From positions 372,001 through 436,000 of the forward strand of contig JBEHXT010000001.1 in assembly GCA_048498555.1 (NCBI GenBank): DNA of 64,000 nucleotides. Direction: 5' to 3'. Below the pieces are notes generated by a model. The model was not told where the DNA came from, ran no database searches, and worked only from the letters and a program-made list of their open reading frames with translations. Below, one piece after another: positions 19,891-27,727 of the stretch. How positions within the stretch are numbered: position 1 is the stretch's first letter; each line of letters starts with the position of its first letter. The position numbers were made by a program, and so were the translations under genes. The stretch is from Danxiaibacter sp048498555 (lineage in GTDB: Bacteria; Bacteroidota; Bacteroidia; Chitinophagales; Chitinophagaceae).

Positions 19891-21576
19891 TTATTTCACT
19901 TTTTTCACGCCACTATCAAACCCCACCGTCTTCATAATTCCTATTAACATAGTTTTCCATATGATGCTGAAAAATGATTTGTGGATGTCACGCTGGTAAT
20001 AAGCAGATACCTTGCGCACTTCGGTGTTTTTTTCGGGATTGGCGGCTATCAAAACAAAATTATTGGCTATAAAACTTAATAATCCTCTTTTCTTCAGCTT
20101 GTCGCCATCCGGCTTGAGGGCTTCTATTTGAAGGTCATCATACTTAAATACGATGTTGCCTTTGCCATTATAATTGGTGCCGTCCACATGAAAATTCATT
20201 CCCTTCAGTGTAGCCTTTTCAACCCCAAACATTCCTAATGGGCGTGTGGCTTTATCAAATACTCTACCGTCCATGGGATGCAAAAAGGCGTCAACTGAAA
20301 AAATGCCTTCTTTGGCTTTATCCAAGTAAAACTTAAAAACAGCATCCAGCTTCCCCTCTCCCATTGGTTTGGCACTGGCATCGAGTTTCATAATATTGTC
20401 TGACGCGATAAGCCCTGGATCGTTGGTAATGTTCTCAAGTGTTCCGTTAATATCTTTAAATGTTACCGCGCCGCGCACCTTCGTTTTGGGATTATACTCT
20501 TCGTAGCTTAAATCAAAGTTGGTGACCTTCAATTTTCTGAGATCAATAGGAAAAGGTGATTTCATGAGTAATTGGTGCGGAAAATTGCCCACTTTAGATT
20601 TAGGAAAAGGTGGCAACGATCTGTCCGTAAATACTTCCAGCCTGCCCTCATTCATATGCATTTCGCTGGCTTTAAAATAGTCGGCAGAAGCAATGCTCCA
20701 CCAGCTTATTTGTTTTAGCTCCACAGTTTTAAACCGACCTGTGTACCGCTCTTTTATAAACTTCAACTTTTTAGCGAACTGAGCGTTCGTTCCGTTCGGG
20801 CCGATCGAAAAATTATTGATGCGTACGCTTTTGGCGGAGGCATTGATGGTAATTGAATCAAGGCCTATTACATATAAACTATCCTTTGTGCGAAACCTCA
20901 GGTCCTGCAGCGAAATAAGTGCCTGTTTCGAATACATGAACCGGCTGGAATCCAGGGCTGTTGCAGAATCTATCAAAACATCACCCAACAGAAAGTTCAC
21001 CTTTTTAAAACTGTTTGTCTTTTGCACTGTATCATTTTTCAATGTGTGCAACTGCACATTCATATCCAGTATTTGCAGCTTATTAATTGCTACATGGTTC
21101 ACTTGCTGTGCTAAGCGTGTCCGTAGTGTTTTAAGTTTGGGCCTCTCCGAAGAATCTTCCTTTGGCATATTTGTGTGAAACACTTCTACAGAAGGCTGTC
21201 GGATATAGATAATATTCAGGTCTATTTTTTTATTGGAGCTAAAGTCAGCAATGTTAAGGCCATCTACAACAAGGGAGTCAAGGCTCACTTTGAAAATATC
21301 TTTCGGCGCGTTACCTGCATCACGCATTTTTTGAAGTACTGCCGTGTCTGGTGTCAGTGAGATCTTAGACATGGTTAATCTCGAATCTATCACATCCGCG
21401 ATCAGCGTATCAAAGGTTAAATGGTACAGGCTGTCAGAACTTTTAAGAACCAATGATTGCAGCTTCTCCCGGATCAAAGGATTGAAGTCAGTCAGCTTCC
21501 TGTTCTTTAAATAAAAAAACAGGCCAATGCCCAGAGCAACCAAAATTCCTCCTGTGATGAGTAACACTTTCTTCAT
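19891..21576 (-). CDS. AsmA-like membrane-anchored protein
   Basis: The product has 561 residues with one N-terminal membrane segment (about 4-23) and a long, beta-rich, presumably periplasmic part made of repeated strands (for example FKVSLDSLVVDGLNI, LDSITINASAKSVRINNFSIG, RKLKVTNFDLSYEEYN). This resembles the AsmA/DUF748 group, whose members are thought to move or organise envelope lipids. No catalytic motif is visible. It lies between rplL and rpoB on the same strand, with a terminator after rplL and a 484-nt spacer before rpoB, so it is an insertion into a normally conserved cluster and not an obvious member of the operon. Confidence 0.65.
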   Translation of the reverse strand: MKKVLLITGGILVALGIGLFFYLKNRKLTDFNPLIREKLQSLVLKSSDSLYHLTFDTLIADVIDSRLTMSKISLTPDTAVLQKMRDAGNAPKDIFKVSLDSLVVDGLNIADFSSNKKIDLNIIYIRQPSVEVFHTNMPKEDSSERPKLKTLRTRLAQQVNHVAINKLQILDMNVQLHTLKNDTVQKTNSFKKVNFLLGDVLIDSATALDSSRFMYSKQALISLQDLRFRTKDSLYVIGLDSITINASAKSVRINNFSIGPNGTNAQFAKKLKFIKERYTGRFKTVELKQISWWSIASADYFKASEMHMNEGRLEVFTDRSLPPFPKSKVGNFPHQLLMKSPFPIDLRKLKVTNFDLSYEEYNPKTKVRGAVTFKDINGTLENITNDPGLIASDNIMKLDASAKPMGEGKLDAVFKFYLDKAKEGIFSVDAFLHPMDGRVFDKATRPLGMFGVEKATLKGMNFHVDGTNYNGKGNIVFKYDDLQIEALKPDGDKLKKRGLLSFIANNFVLIAANPEKNTEVRKVSAYYQRDIHKSFFSIIWKTMLIGIMKTVGFDSGVKKVK

Positions 21577-22047
21577 ACCAACATTGATTCTAAAACTGTA
21601 CCAGTAGCTCTAAGCTGTCAGCCGTCAGCTATTAGCTATCAGCCTTGGCCCGCATCATGTCTCGCCATAATAAACACGACAGCCATTAAAAAGGTTGAGG
21701 GACAGTGCTTATGCGGAAGATTAGTCGAATTTTAAATACAATGGAGGAAAATTTCACCCTTGATTTGCGGCTTATCATCGACAAGGGAAATTATGCAGCA
21801 CAATGAATGCAAAAATTGCACACAGGTAATGGCTTACGTTTTTAATCCACAGGGCGTTGCACTGTGCTAATGCTAGCTGCACCTTCGGGGGTTATCTGAA
21901 TTGTGTAGAAGGTCTCTTTCGTGTAACTCCATGATGTAGCCAGTTGGGTGCGTTAAATACAGCATGCATACAATCCGTCCCTTACACACTTAACTATTCA
22001 CTATTTACCATTCACTATTTGGCTCTATTACTTATGAACGTCCCCAA
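21577..22047. repeat. Non-coding spacer with words and a REP-like hairpin
   Basis: Three signals lie in this gene-free stretch before the rplL terminator. Words of the AGCTGTCAGCCGTCAGC type occur at 21611-21645, the same word set as at 46861. A short imperfect palindrome at 21848-21866 (CACAGGGCGTTGCACTGTG) is followed by a GCACCTTCGGGG-type tail and resembles REP-like hairpins of other Bacteroidota genomes. Words of the TTAACTATTCACTATTTACC type lie at 21985-22020. No transposase or reading frame is visible. Confidence 0.6.
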
Positions 22048-22078
22048 ATAAAAAGCCCCGTTCTTTTCAGAACGAGGC
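22048..22078 (-). terminator. Terminator of the rplKAJL operon
   Basis: GCCCCGTTCT (22055-22064) pairs with AGAACGAGGC (22069-22078) around a TTTC loop with one mismatch. On the minus strand a T-rich stretch follows. It ends transcription 26 nt after the rplL stop, so rpoB is not simply read through from the ribosomal genes. Confidence 0.85.
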
Positions 22079-22103
22079 CCTTTATAAAGTAAGATATAGC
22101 TAA

Positions 22104-22475
22104 TTATTTTACTTCAACGTCAGCACCAGCTTCTTTCAGTTTAGCAACGATTTCGTCAGCTTCTGCTTTAGAAATGCCTTCTTTAACTGCTTTTGGAGCG
22201 CCGTCTACTAATTCTTTAGCTTCTTTAAGACCTAAACCTGTTAAGTCTTTAACGATTTTAACTACGTTCAGTTTGCTAGCGCCACCGCTGATCAAAACTA
22301 CATCGAATGCAGTTTTTTCTTCAACTTTAGGAGCATCACCACCACCAGCAGCAACTACTACAGCTGCAGCAGCTGGCTCAATACCGTAATCAGCTTTTAA
22401 TACATCAGCTAATTCCTGAACTTCTTTTACTGTTAAGCCTACTAATTGTTCGGCTAATGCTTTTACGTCTGCCAT
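22104..22475 (-). CDS. rplL: Ribosomal protein bL12 (L7/L12)
   Basis: The product has 123 residues: an N-terminal dimerisation helix (MADVKALAEQLVGLTVKEVQEL), an Ala/Gly-rich hinge (PAAAAVVVAAGGG) and a C-terminal globular domain with KTAFDVVLISGGASKLNVVK and GLGLKEAKELVDGAPK. It forms the ribosomal stalk with L10 and recruits translation factors. It is the last gene of the rplK-rplA-rplJ-rplL unit. A short inverted repeat sits in the spacer upstream. Confidence 0.98.
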   Translation of the reverse strand: MADVKALAEQLVGLTVKEVQELADVLKADYGIEPAAAAVVVAAGGGDAPKVEEKTAFDVVLISGGASKLNVVKIVKDLTGLGLKEAKELVDGAPKAVKEGISKAEADEIVAKLKEAGADVEVK

Positions 22476-22502
22476 AATGTTTAAATTTTTTCCGGCTTCA
22501 TA

Positions 22503-22515
22503 TCCGCCAGGCGGA
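22503..22515. repeat. Short palindrome between rplJ and rplL
   Basis: TCCGCC-A-GGCGGA is an exact inverted repeat in the 131-nt spacer. A comparable TCCGCCG...CGGCGGA pair lies at 45238-45266. It may be a small dispersed palindrome or an RNA hairpin affecting L10/L12 stoichiometry; the sequence alone cannot decide. Confidence 0.5.
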
Positions 22516-22606
22516 TCCGTCGGACAGTTTAAAAAAATTTGATTTTATTGATTTGAAATCGGCAATGTAATTTGACTGCCTTTTTCAGTTAATCCAAAAT
22601 TGAAAA

Positions 22607-23137
22607 CTATTCAGCTGCTGGTTCTGCTGCTGTAGCACCTTCAGCCTGTTTTTCGTGGTGGTGCAATAATGCAGCCAGTACACGTTTAGCAGGAGACTGT
22701 AACAAGCCGATAACTTCGCCGATAAGCTCGTTCTTCGTCTTGATCTGAGTTAACGCTTTCAACTGATCATCACCAGCGTAGATATCGCCATTGATGAAAG
22801 CTGCTTTTAATTCAGGCTTAGAACCGTTGCTGTCCTTGCGGAAACCTGCTAAGATCAAAGCTGGTTCTTTAGGATTTTCAGAGAACATCAACGCTGTTAC
22901 GTTGTTCAAAGAATCATAAACGCCAGAATATTTTTCAGCGTCAATTGCTTCCAATGCCTTGCGGATCAAAGTGTTTTTAGCCACTTTCATTTCCACTTGT
23001 TTATCAAAGCAAGCGCGGCGTAATTTAGTTACCTGTGCTACTGTTAGAGATTCTGTATCTGTAACGTAGAAGTTATTATATTGACTGAACTTCTCTTTCA
23101 GAACTTCAATCACTTCATTTTTTTGTTCTTTAGTCAT
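22607..23137 (-). CDS. rplJ: Ribosomal protein uL10
   Basis: The product has 176 residues. MTKEQKNEVIEVLKEKF starts the globular domain; TVAQVTKLRRACFDKQVEMKVAKNTLIRKAL is the rRNA-binding region typical of L10, and a C-terminal helix that binds L7/L12 dimers is followed by an Ala/Glu-rich tail. It anchors the stalk to the 50S subunit and usually represses its own operon by binding the leader mRNA. It starts 48 nt after rplA. Confidence 0.97.
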   Translation of the reverse strand: MTKEQKNEVIEVLKEKFSQYNNFYVTDTESLTVAQVTKLRRACFDKQVEMKVAKNTLIRKALEAIDAEKYSGVYDSLNNVTALMFSENPKEPALILAGFRKDSNGSKPELKAAFINGDIYAGDDQLKALTQIKTKNELIGEVIGLLQSPAKRVLAALLHHHEKQAEGATAAEPAAE

Positions 23138-23185
23138 AACTAACTTTTAAAAACCCGGGTCATTTCCTTGTAAGGATCACCAGGA

Positions 23186-23881
23186 TTAGTTCATTAATGC
23201 TTTTGTTTCAATTGCGATACCTGGGCTCATTGAGCTAGCCATGCTTACACCTTTCAGGTAAATACCTTTAGCTGCAGAAGGTTTCAACTTAATGATTGCG
23301 TTAACCAGTTCAGTAGCGTTTGCAGCGATTTTATCAGCAGGGAAAGATACGCGGCCGATAGAAGCGTGAACGATACCAGCTTTGTCAACTTTGAAAGCGA
23401 TTTTACCGCCTTTTACTTCGTTAACAGCAGCTGCCACATCATTGGTAACAGTACCGGTTTTAGGGTTTGGCATCAGGTTACGAGGGCCTAATACTTTACC
23501 TAATTTACCTATTTTAGGCATTACGGCAGGAGTAGCGATGATAACATCGATATCTGTCCAGCCGCCTTCAATTTTTTGAATGAACTCATCCAAACCAGCG
23601 AAGTCAGCACCTGCTGCAGTAGCATCAGCCACTTTATCAGGAGTACAAAGAACTAATACACGTTTGGTTTTACCAGTACCGTGAGGTAAGGTTACAGTAC
23701 CACGAACCTGTTGATCAGCTTTCTTTGGGTCAACTCCCAGGCGGATGTGCAGATCCACAGAAGCATCAAACTTAGTGGTATTGATATCTTTAACAAGAGC
23801 AGAAGCGTCTTTTAAAGAGTAGATTTTATTTTTATCGATTTTCGCGTCCGCTACTTTTCTTTTTTTGGTAATTTTTGCCAT
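23186..23881 (-). CDS. rplA: Ribosomal protein uL1
   Basis: The product has 231 residues of the two-domain L1 type. Landmarks are FDASVDLHIRLGVDPKKADQQVRG, the central GRNLMPNPKTGTVT-like block (here GPRNLMPNPKTGTVTNDV), and GRVSFPADKIAANATEL near the end. It binds 23S rRNA at the E-site stalk and often represses rplK-rplA translation. It begins 24 nt after rplK. Confidence 0.98.
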   Translation of the reverse strand: MAKITKKRKVADAKIDKNKIYSLKDASALVKDINTTKFDASVDLHIRLGVDPKKADQQVRGTVTLPHGTGKTKRVLVLCTPDKVADATAAGADFAGLDEFIQKIEGGWTDIDVIIATPAVMPKIGKLGKVLGPRNLMPNPKTGTVTNDVAAAVNEVKGGKIAFKVDKAGIVHASIGRVSFPADKIAANATELVNAIIKLKPSAAKGIYLKGVSMASSMSPGIAIETKALMN

Positions 23882-23905
23882 TTCAATTCAGTTTTAGGAG
23901 TTTAA

Positions 23906-24349
23906 TTAATTGTCCCAGGGAGCAGCACCTTCAACATTAAGACCCATAGAACGGGCAGTACCTGCAACCATTTTCATCGCGCTTTCAATTGTAAAGCAGT
24001 TAAGATCAGGCATCTTGTCTTTAGCGATAGCTTCAACCTGAGCCCAGGTAACTTTACCTACTTTAACACGATTACTTTCCTTAGAACCTTTCTGAATTTT
24101 TGCGGCTTCCATTAACTGAACAGCAGCTGGAGGAGTTTTAATAACAAAGTCGAAAGACTTGTCAGTATAAACTGTGATCAAAACAGGAAGTACTTTTCCC
24201 ATTTTGTCCTGAGTTCTTGCATTGAACTGTTTGCAGAACTCCATAATGTTAACACCCTTACTACCAAGGGCAGGACCTACCGGAGGCGCAGGATTGGCCT
24301 GACCGCCTTTTACCTGCAACTTTACGAAAGCAGAGATTTCTTTTGCCAT
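23906..24349 (-). CDS. rplK: Ribosomal protein uL11
   Basis: The product has 147 residues. FVKLQVKGGQANPAPPVGPALGS is the L11 signature, followed by GVNIMEFCKQFNARTQD and the RNA-binding C-terminal domain. It binds the GTPase-associated 23S rRNA with L10. It is the first gene of its operon, with a consensus promoter about 100 nt upstream. nusG and secE, which normally precede it, are absent; a divergent flavodoxin-reductase gene takes that position. Confidence 0.98.
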   Translation of the reverse strand: MAKEISAFVKLQVKGGQANPAPPVGPALGSKGVNIMEFCKQFNARTQDKMGKVLPVLITVYTDKSFDFVIKTPPAAVQLMEAAKIQKGSKESNRVKVGKVTWAQVEAIAKDKMPDLNCFTIESAMKMVAGTARSMGLNVEGAAPWDN

Positions 24350-24446
24350 TGTCTACAATTTAATTGGTTCAAACGTCTTTCAGCTTTTATAGCTTCATGA
24401 CTCCCAAATTCAATTATTCTTACTAAAAAAGAACTTTTTGGGGACG

Positions 24447-24476
24447 CAAAGGTAGTAAAAGGTTTGGAAAAAACAA
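24447..24476 (-). promoter_or_regulatory. rplK operon promoter
   Basis: On the minus strand TTG (24476-24474), 19 nt and TACCTTTG (24454-24447) match the Bacteroidota -33/-7 consensus. The expected start near 24440 leaves a leader of about 90 nt, room for L1-type autoregulation. Word-like repeats (GTACGATGTAGG, GTGTACGATGTGG) begin just upstream at 24493. Confidence 0.8.
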
Positions 24477-24593
24477 GTAGGAAATCATTTTTATGTACGA
24501 TGTAGGATTTTAGGTGTACGATGTGGTAGAAATGCAGGCACGCATAACTCAACTCGATAAAAATGATTATTTTAAGGTATCAAAGATATAAAG

Positions 24594-25265
24594 ATGGCAA
24601 CACACCGCTTAGAAATCCTGGAAATAATACTGAGAACACACAACGTAAGAACTTACAGACTTGAAAAACCTGCTGGTTTTCAATTTGTTCCCGGCCAGGC
24701 CGCCGATGTATCGCTGGTTAAGGAAGGCTGGGAAAAAGAACTGAGGCCTTTTACTTTTACCTGTCTCCCATCCGCTGGCTACCTTGAATTTACCATCAAA
24801 TCATACACTGACCATGATGGCGTTACCAATCAGCTCTGGAACGCAAAAGAGGGTGATTTCCTTGAAATTTCGGATGCATGGGGCGCTATAGAATATAAGG
24901 GAGAGGGCACTTTTATTGCTGGCGGAGCCGGTGTAACGCCGTTTATCGCCATTTTCAGGTTTCTGAAAGAAACAAGCCAGCTGGGCAACAATAAACTCCT
25001 TTTTTCAAACAAAACTTCGAACGATATTATATTAAAAGAGGAGTTCCGGGATATGCTTGGTGAAAACTTTATCAATATCATTACCCAGGAGCCGGCGGCA
25101 AGCCCGTTTATTGGTGGCAGGATCGACAAGGAATTTCTAATGCAACATGTAAAAGATTTCTCCCAACATTTCTATGTGTGCGGCCCGGATGCTTTTACGG
25201 AAAGTATTTTGCAGGCATTGAAAGAATTAGGTGCAAATGCCGAAGCATTGGTCTTCGAAAAATAA
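24594..25265 (+). CDS. Flavodoxin/ferredoxin reductase-like flavoprotein
   Basis: The product has 223 residues with no signal peptide. The N-terminal half is an FAD-binding barrel (ELRPFTFTCLPS corresponds to the RxYS/T-type flavin motif). The C-terminal half is an NAD(P)-binding domain with FIAGGAGVTPFIAIFRFL and a final YVCGPDAFTESILQAL block, as in the ferredoxin-NADP reductase superfamily. It has no iron-sulfur domain, so it would need a separate partner. It is divergent from rplK and followed by a strong terminator, so it is a single-gene unit. The physiological partner is unknown. Confidence 0.88.
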   Translation: MATHRLEILEIILRTHNVRTYRLEKPAGFQFVPGQAADVSLVKEGWEKELRPFTFTCLPSAGYLEFTIKSYTDHDGVTNQLWNAKEGDFLEISDAWGAIEYKGEGTFIAGGAGVTPFIAIFRFLKETSQLGNNKLLFSNKTSNDIILKEEFRDMLGENFINIITQEPAASPFIGGRIDKEFLMQHVKDFSQHFYVCGPDAFTESILQALKELGANAEALVFEK

Positions 25266-25267
25266 TA

Positions 25268-25298
25268 AAAAGGGCTTACCTGTTTGGTAAGCCCTTTT
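25268..25298. terminator. Strong bidirectional terminator
   Basis: AAAAGGGCTTACC and GGTAAGCCCTTTT form a perfect 13-bp stem with a 5-nt loop. It sits between the convergent flavodoxin-reductase and lipoprotein genes and can serve both. Confidence 0.95.
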
Positions 25299-25301
25299 CA
25301 T

Positions 25302-26243
25302 TTATTGTGGAGGGAGGGTAAAAATGATATTCATCTTTTTTGTTCCCTTGCTATCCATGAAACCTAACCCCGTAAACTGAAATATTTTGTCATTTCCTTT
25401 TAAGGTTACTGTGAGTTTTCCGTCTATGGCACGATACCCGTGATAATAACCGGTTGCATTATCGTATTGCCAAAGGCGCGGTACAACCTGGTTGGCCGCC
25501 GTAAAATCACCGTTAACAACATTGTAAACACCGGCAGCCAGTGAAGTGTTGCCGGGAAACGATAATGTCATCTGGTCATCTGCATTTGGAGATTCCACGG
25601 TAACAACATATTCATCATTTGAATTGTCTTTTCCCGCGTAAACCGTATCTATTGTAAAAGCGGCTCCATTTATTGTCCAGTCGCTTGACGCTTCTTCGCT
25701 TTCAGGCTTGCCAGACTTCGTTGGAGAACTGCCAGAAACATAAAAATAGGCTTTCACTGATCCAGTAGTTATCGTTAGCTTTCTATGTGTTCTTTTATCA
25801 AGCAAAACTGCGTTGTAATTTCCCTCGATAACGGAATCGGTGATTTTTGTTATCTCAAAACTACATAAGCCTGAATCTTTATAGGAAGCAAAATATGATG
25901 TATCTGTTTGGTATGTTATATACGACCGGCCATACAGTGACGTGTATGCATCTGTAATAAAACGTTTTTCCCTGGTGCTGAGCATTATGCTGAAAACGCC
26001 GCCAGAAGCATCTGTTCCCTGGATAATAATTGAGTTAACACCTTCGCTGCTGGTTTTATACGCATTATCAATGCTGCCTCCAAAAGTTTTGTCTGATGCC
26101 TTGAACGCCCAATTGTTTGAAGACAAATTAATTCCAGGCAAAAGCACATTGTCCGAAGAAACGTCCACCTGCTTGGTGCAGGCTGTAAATGCCAACAAGA
26201 ACCAGCCGGCCAAAATAAGGTATGATAGGCTTTTTGTTTTCAT
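25302..26243 (-). CDS. Lipoprotein, paralog of the next gene
   Basis: The product has 313 residues from the ATG at 26243 (MKTKSLSYLILAGWF); the frame extends ten codons upstream without a signal. The lipobox LAFTAC predicts an outer-membrane or periplasmic lipoprotein. Residues about 30-175 closely match the protein at 26619-27578 (shared NWAF, SSEG, IQG, DAYTSLYGR, ASYKDSG, FEITKI, EGNY). The C-terminal half is different and beta-rich (WTINGAAFTIDTVYAG, MTLSFPGNTSLAAGVYNV). I do not recognise the family; a surface substrate-binding role is only a guess. Confidence 0.8.
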   Translation of the reverse strand: MKTKSLSYLILAGWFLLAFTACTKQVDVSSDNVLLPGINLSSNNWAFKASDKTFGGSIDNAYKTSSEGVNSIIIQGTDASGGVFSIMLSTREKRFITDAYTSLYGRSYITYQTDTSYFASYKDSGLCSFEITKITDSVIEGNYNAVLLDKRTHRKLTITTGSVKAYFYVSGSSPTKSGKPESEEASSDWTINGAAFTIDTVYAGKDNSNDEYVVTVESPNADDQMTLSFPGNTSLAAGVYNVVNGDFTAANQVVPRLWQYDNATGYYHGYRAIDGKLTVTLKGNDKIFQFTGLGFMDSKGTKKMNIIFTLPPQ

Positions 26244-26618
26244 TGTGGTGTAATTAACAATGAGCCGGAGCAAATCAAGATCCTCCTGATGCTACATTAT
26301 TTTTTTAGAAAATGATGTTTATTGGTTATCCAAACTGGGATAGAGAACAATCATTTTTCGACAGGAATTGAGACGCGTAAGTTTTTACAAACAGTAGGAT
26401 TGGAATTAATTAAACCAAACTCAGCCGGATTATGCCGAGTAATTCTGTACGGATTATGCGCAAAATAAAGAAAAAAAATATTTTAAACAGGATTAAAATT
26501 TTCGCGGATAGAAAAACTGGCCTCCATCCGATGCGTATACCCGGAGGCAAAATGACAGATAATAAAAAAGCCAGCAGCCTTTTCCAGGCAACTGGCTTTT
26601 TCTGCAATTATATAAATA
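26244..26618. other. Spacer between the two lipoprotein genes, with terminator
   Basis: No gene is visible. A stem GCCTCC...GGAGGC spans 26520-26548, and GGATTATGC occurs twice near 26426 and 26450. The terminator AAAAAAGCCAG...CTGGCTTTTT lies at 26564-26601 and ends the upstream lipoprotein gene on the minus strand. The part nearest 26244 should hold the promoter of the next lipoprotein; I found no full consensus. Confidence 0.6.
26564..26601 (-). terminator. Terminator of the lipoprotein gene at 26619-27578
   Basis: AAAAAAGCCAG (26564-26574) pairs with CTGGCTTTTT (26592-26601) around a 17-nt loop. Flanking A- and T-runs would allow both directions. It lies 18 nt beyond the lipoprotein stop. 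Confidence 0.85.
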
Positions 26619-27578
26619 CTACGGTTTTAGATTGATAAAACCGCTGATTGTTTTAGTCTGGGATGCAATGTCCGGATTATCCGATTGCGCCTGGAAAACA
26701 ATGTCTGAAAAAGTGGCGGTGCGTATATTATTTTTTGTGGCTACAGTTATTGTTCCGGCTTTTGCCATGTAGTATGTTATTGAATAGTCGTAAAAAAAGA
26801 TACGTGCCTGGTCGTTATTTAGCAGCATATAGCCAACAGAGTCGGTAACGTTATAGCTGCCATCTTTAACTGCGTTGGCATTAAACTCTACGTCGAGGCG
26901 ATACCCTGTTTGCAAACAAAATGCTTCCCATGTGTTATATATGTCAACAGAATCATGCATTGTTATGTCGGCTGCATAAACATTGCCATCTACTTTCCAA
27001 TAATAACCACCGTTATCCGGGGTATCACCATTTCCCGGTTCCTGATTATTGTTATTTTCAGCTGAATTGCCTTTCTTGAAGAAAGCCTTTATTGAGCCAG
27101 ATTTAACCGTAATAAGTTTGTGGCTTGCTTTATCAATCAAAACCGCCGAGTAGTTTCCTTCAATAAGTGAATCGTTGATTTTGGTGATTTCAAAAGTACA
27201 CGAGCCGGAGTCTTTGTACGAAGCGTAGTAGGAAGTATCTTTCTGAAACGAAATAAAAGCCCTGCCATATAAGGAGGTATATGCATCAACGATAAACTTC
27301 TTTTCTTTGGTGCTGAGAGTAATATTGATCGTATTTCCGGCAGTGTCGGAACCTTGAATTACAATATTACTGATGCCTTCGCTACTTACCGAGTATGCTG
27401 TATCAACAATCCCGGAGAATGATGTATCTGACAATTGAAATGCCCAATTGCTCTGAGTTACTTTAACGCCTGGAAGAACGGGTTTGTCTGGTTGGATATC
27501 TGCGATTTTTTGACACGCTACAAATGCAGAAAAAAAACATACAACGAGAATAAGGGGTACCAGGTTCTTCATTTTCAT
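26619..27578 (-). CDS. Lipoprotein, paralog of the previous gene
   Basis: The product has 319 residues with signal peptide and lipobox AFVAC near residue 21. Residues about 25-172 are clearly homologous to the lipoprotein at 25302-26243. An Asn/Gly/Pro-rich linker (about 178-192) is followed by an unrelated C-terminal half (YYWKVDGNVYAADITMHDS, FFYDYSITYYMAKAGTITV). The pair looks like a tandem duplication in which the anchor domain stayed conserved and the distal domain was replaced or diverged. No known family is recognised. A terminator separates the two genes, so they are probably transcribed separately. Confidence 0.8.
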   Translation of the reverse strand: MKMKNLVPLILVVCFFSAFVACQKIADIQPDKPVLPGVKVTQSNWAFQLSDTSFSGIVDTAYSVSSEGISNIVIQGSDTAGNTINITLSTKEKKFIVDAYTSLYGRAFISFQKDTSYYASYKDSGSCTFEITKINDSLIEGNYSAVLIDKASHKLITVKSGSIKAFFKKGNSAENNNNQEPGNGDTPDNGGYYWKVDGNVYAADITMHDSVDIYNTWEAFCLQTGYRLDVEFNANAVKDGSYNVTDSVGYMLLNNDQARIFFYDYSITYYMAKAGTITVATKNNIRTATFSDIVFQAQSDNPDIASQTKTISGFINLKP

Positions 27579-27727
27579 TTAGTACTGATTAAAAAATTGG
27601 CCGCAAAGTAAAATAAATTTTCGCGTTACATCTCATTAAAATTTTATATCCAAAAAAATAACACTGTGAGTGATTGCTTAAGCTGTAATGGCTAAGTAAT
27701 AAAATTCTAATTTTGCGGCCCGAATTG

